Below are positions 63,552-64,000 of a stretch of 64,000 bases of DNA, piece after piece; the first letter of the stretch is position 1; the number at the start of each line of letters is the position of its first letter. A program made the position numbers and the translations under genes. This DNA is from Prevotella lacticifex (lineage in GTDB: Bacteria; Bacteroidota; Bacteroidia; Bacteroidales; Bacteroidaceae), in NCBI RefSeq assembly GCF_019973375.1, contig NZ_BPTV01000002.1:295228-359227 (forward strand), in the 5' to 3' direction. The notes beneath the pieces were generated by a model, which saw only the letters and a list, made by a program, of their open reading frames with translations, was not told the DNA's origin and ran no database searches.

Positions 63552-64000
63552 GAAAATATACGTTGCTACCATTCAATTTCACACGGATTTCTGGCAAAGA
63601 GGTTCTTGTGAATGAACTCGGCGATATGATTATCGCCGATAATGGTACTGTGCGTAAAATCATCGACCACACTTTGGATGACAAGGAGTTGTATAAGTCC
63701 TTGGTTGCCAATTTCTTCATTTCTGAAGAGACAATTCCGACTCTGCTTGATATATATGCTTCACGTTTGAGGGCAAAGAAGGACTTTCTCGACCAGCGGA
63801 CAGCGTTACATATTTTCGTCCTAACTCTGCGTTGTAACCAAAATTGTACATATTGCCAAGCATCGAGCCAAGAAGAGTTCAGTAGTCATTGCTCAATGAC
63901 ATTTGACACTATGGAAGCATCGGTAAGGCTGATGTTCAAGTCGCCTTCGCATTACCTAACCATGGAATTCCAAGGTGGAGAGCCAAGTCTTATGCCGGAT
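63548..64000 (+). CDS. hxsB: HxsB: radical SAM maturase of the Hxs system (partial, cut by window end)
   Basis: The first 151 residues. An N-terminal RRE-like region (YTLLPFNFTRISGKEVLVNE, IDHTLDDKELYKSLVANFF) precedes the radical SAM core with the [4Fe-4S]-binding CxxxCxxC as C96-N-Q-N-C100-T-Y-C103 and the GGEP SAM-binding strand (FQGGEPSL, 141-148). HxsB and HxsC modify HxsA repeats by an unknown chemistry. Coupled to hxsD by ATGA. hxsC would be expected just beyond the window. Confidence 0.92.
   Translation, partial: MRKYTLLPFNFTRISGKEVLVNELGDMIIADNGTVRKIIDHTLDDKELYKSLVANFFISEETIPTLLDIYASRLRAKKDFLDQRTALHIFVLTLRCNQNCTYCQASSQEEFSSHCSMTFDTMEASVRLMFKSPSHYLTMEFQGGEPSLMPD

Noticed and set aside
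1..64000. tRNA or rRNA genes
   Set aside because: I saw no cloverleaf-type sequence or conserved rRNA segment by eye; a covariance scan would be needed to exclude a tRNA fragment used as an integration site.

Overview
The window is a mosaic accessory region from a Bacteroidales genome, most likely Prevotella-like. The basis is Bacteroidetes-type promoters (TAnnTTTG -7 boxes) in front of many genes, near absence of Shine-Dalgarno sites, a CTnDOT-type tra module (traG-J-K-L-M-N order), and insertion sequences typical of that phylum. Base composition shifts from block to block: the recD2 and tra genes are GC-richer, the right-hand 14 kb AT-rich. This fits serial transfer.

Layout. (1) 1-21.5 kb: a defence island read almost entirely on the minus strand. 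From upstream to downstream it has a WYL regulator, an ABC-type ATPase, an unknown partner gene, a fused HsdM-HsdS protein, then hsdM, hsdS, hsdR and a GmrSD-like DUF262/HNH nuclease. Four complete insertions interrupt it: two near-identical 2,099-bp IS1634-type copies in opposite orientation, one IS4-type and one IS1380-type element. Each has a target-site duplication I could delimit. Removing the elements in silico restores three in-frame genes. (2) 21.6-31.9 kb: exported proteins, recD2, an hsp20 chaperone, a candidate small RNA with its own promoter and terminator, small orphans, and a secreted coiled-coil gene split by an IS that itself contains an ISL3-type IS. (3) 32-43.2 kb: a conjugation module (coupling protein, traN, M, L, K, J, three periplasmic proteins, traG) whose VirB4-type traG lacks its 5' half, so it is probably a dead remnant. 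(4) 43.2-45.6 kb: a GNAT toxin-antitoxin-like pair at the truncation point, then a graveyard of IS66, IS110 and coupling-protein remnants. (5) 45.7-50.3 kb: a minus-strand cluster of two phosphoribosyltransferases, a DprA/Smf protein, a HAD phosphatase, a two-DTGS aspartic protease-like protein and a zinc-ribbon-like protein. A precisely spaced bipartite motif precedes three of these genes.

(6) 50.3-64 kb (+ strand) holds the most interesting system: a TPR protein, a TPR-CHAT protease, a metacaspase, an ECF sigma factor, a membrane anti-sigma-like protein and a DUF2971 protein. They are followed by a tight His-Xaa-Ser (Hxs) operon: hxsA, a second TPR-CHAT protease, hxsD and hxsB (radical SAM, cut by the window end). 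The CHAT gene overlaps hxsA and sits 6 nt before hxsD, so I infer that the caspase-fold protease is an integral part of this peptide-modification system. A chimeric hsdM/hsdR scar lies between the first CHAT gene and the metacaspase.
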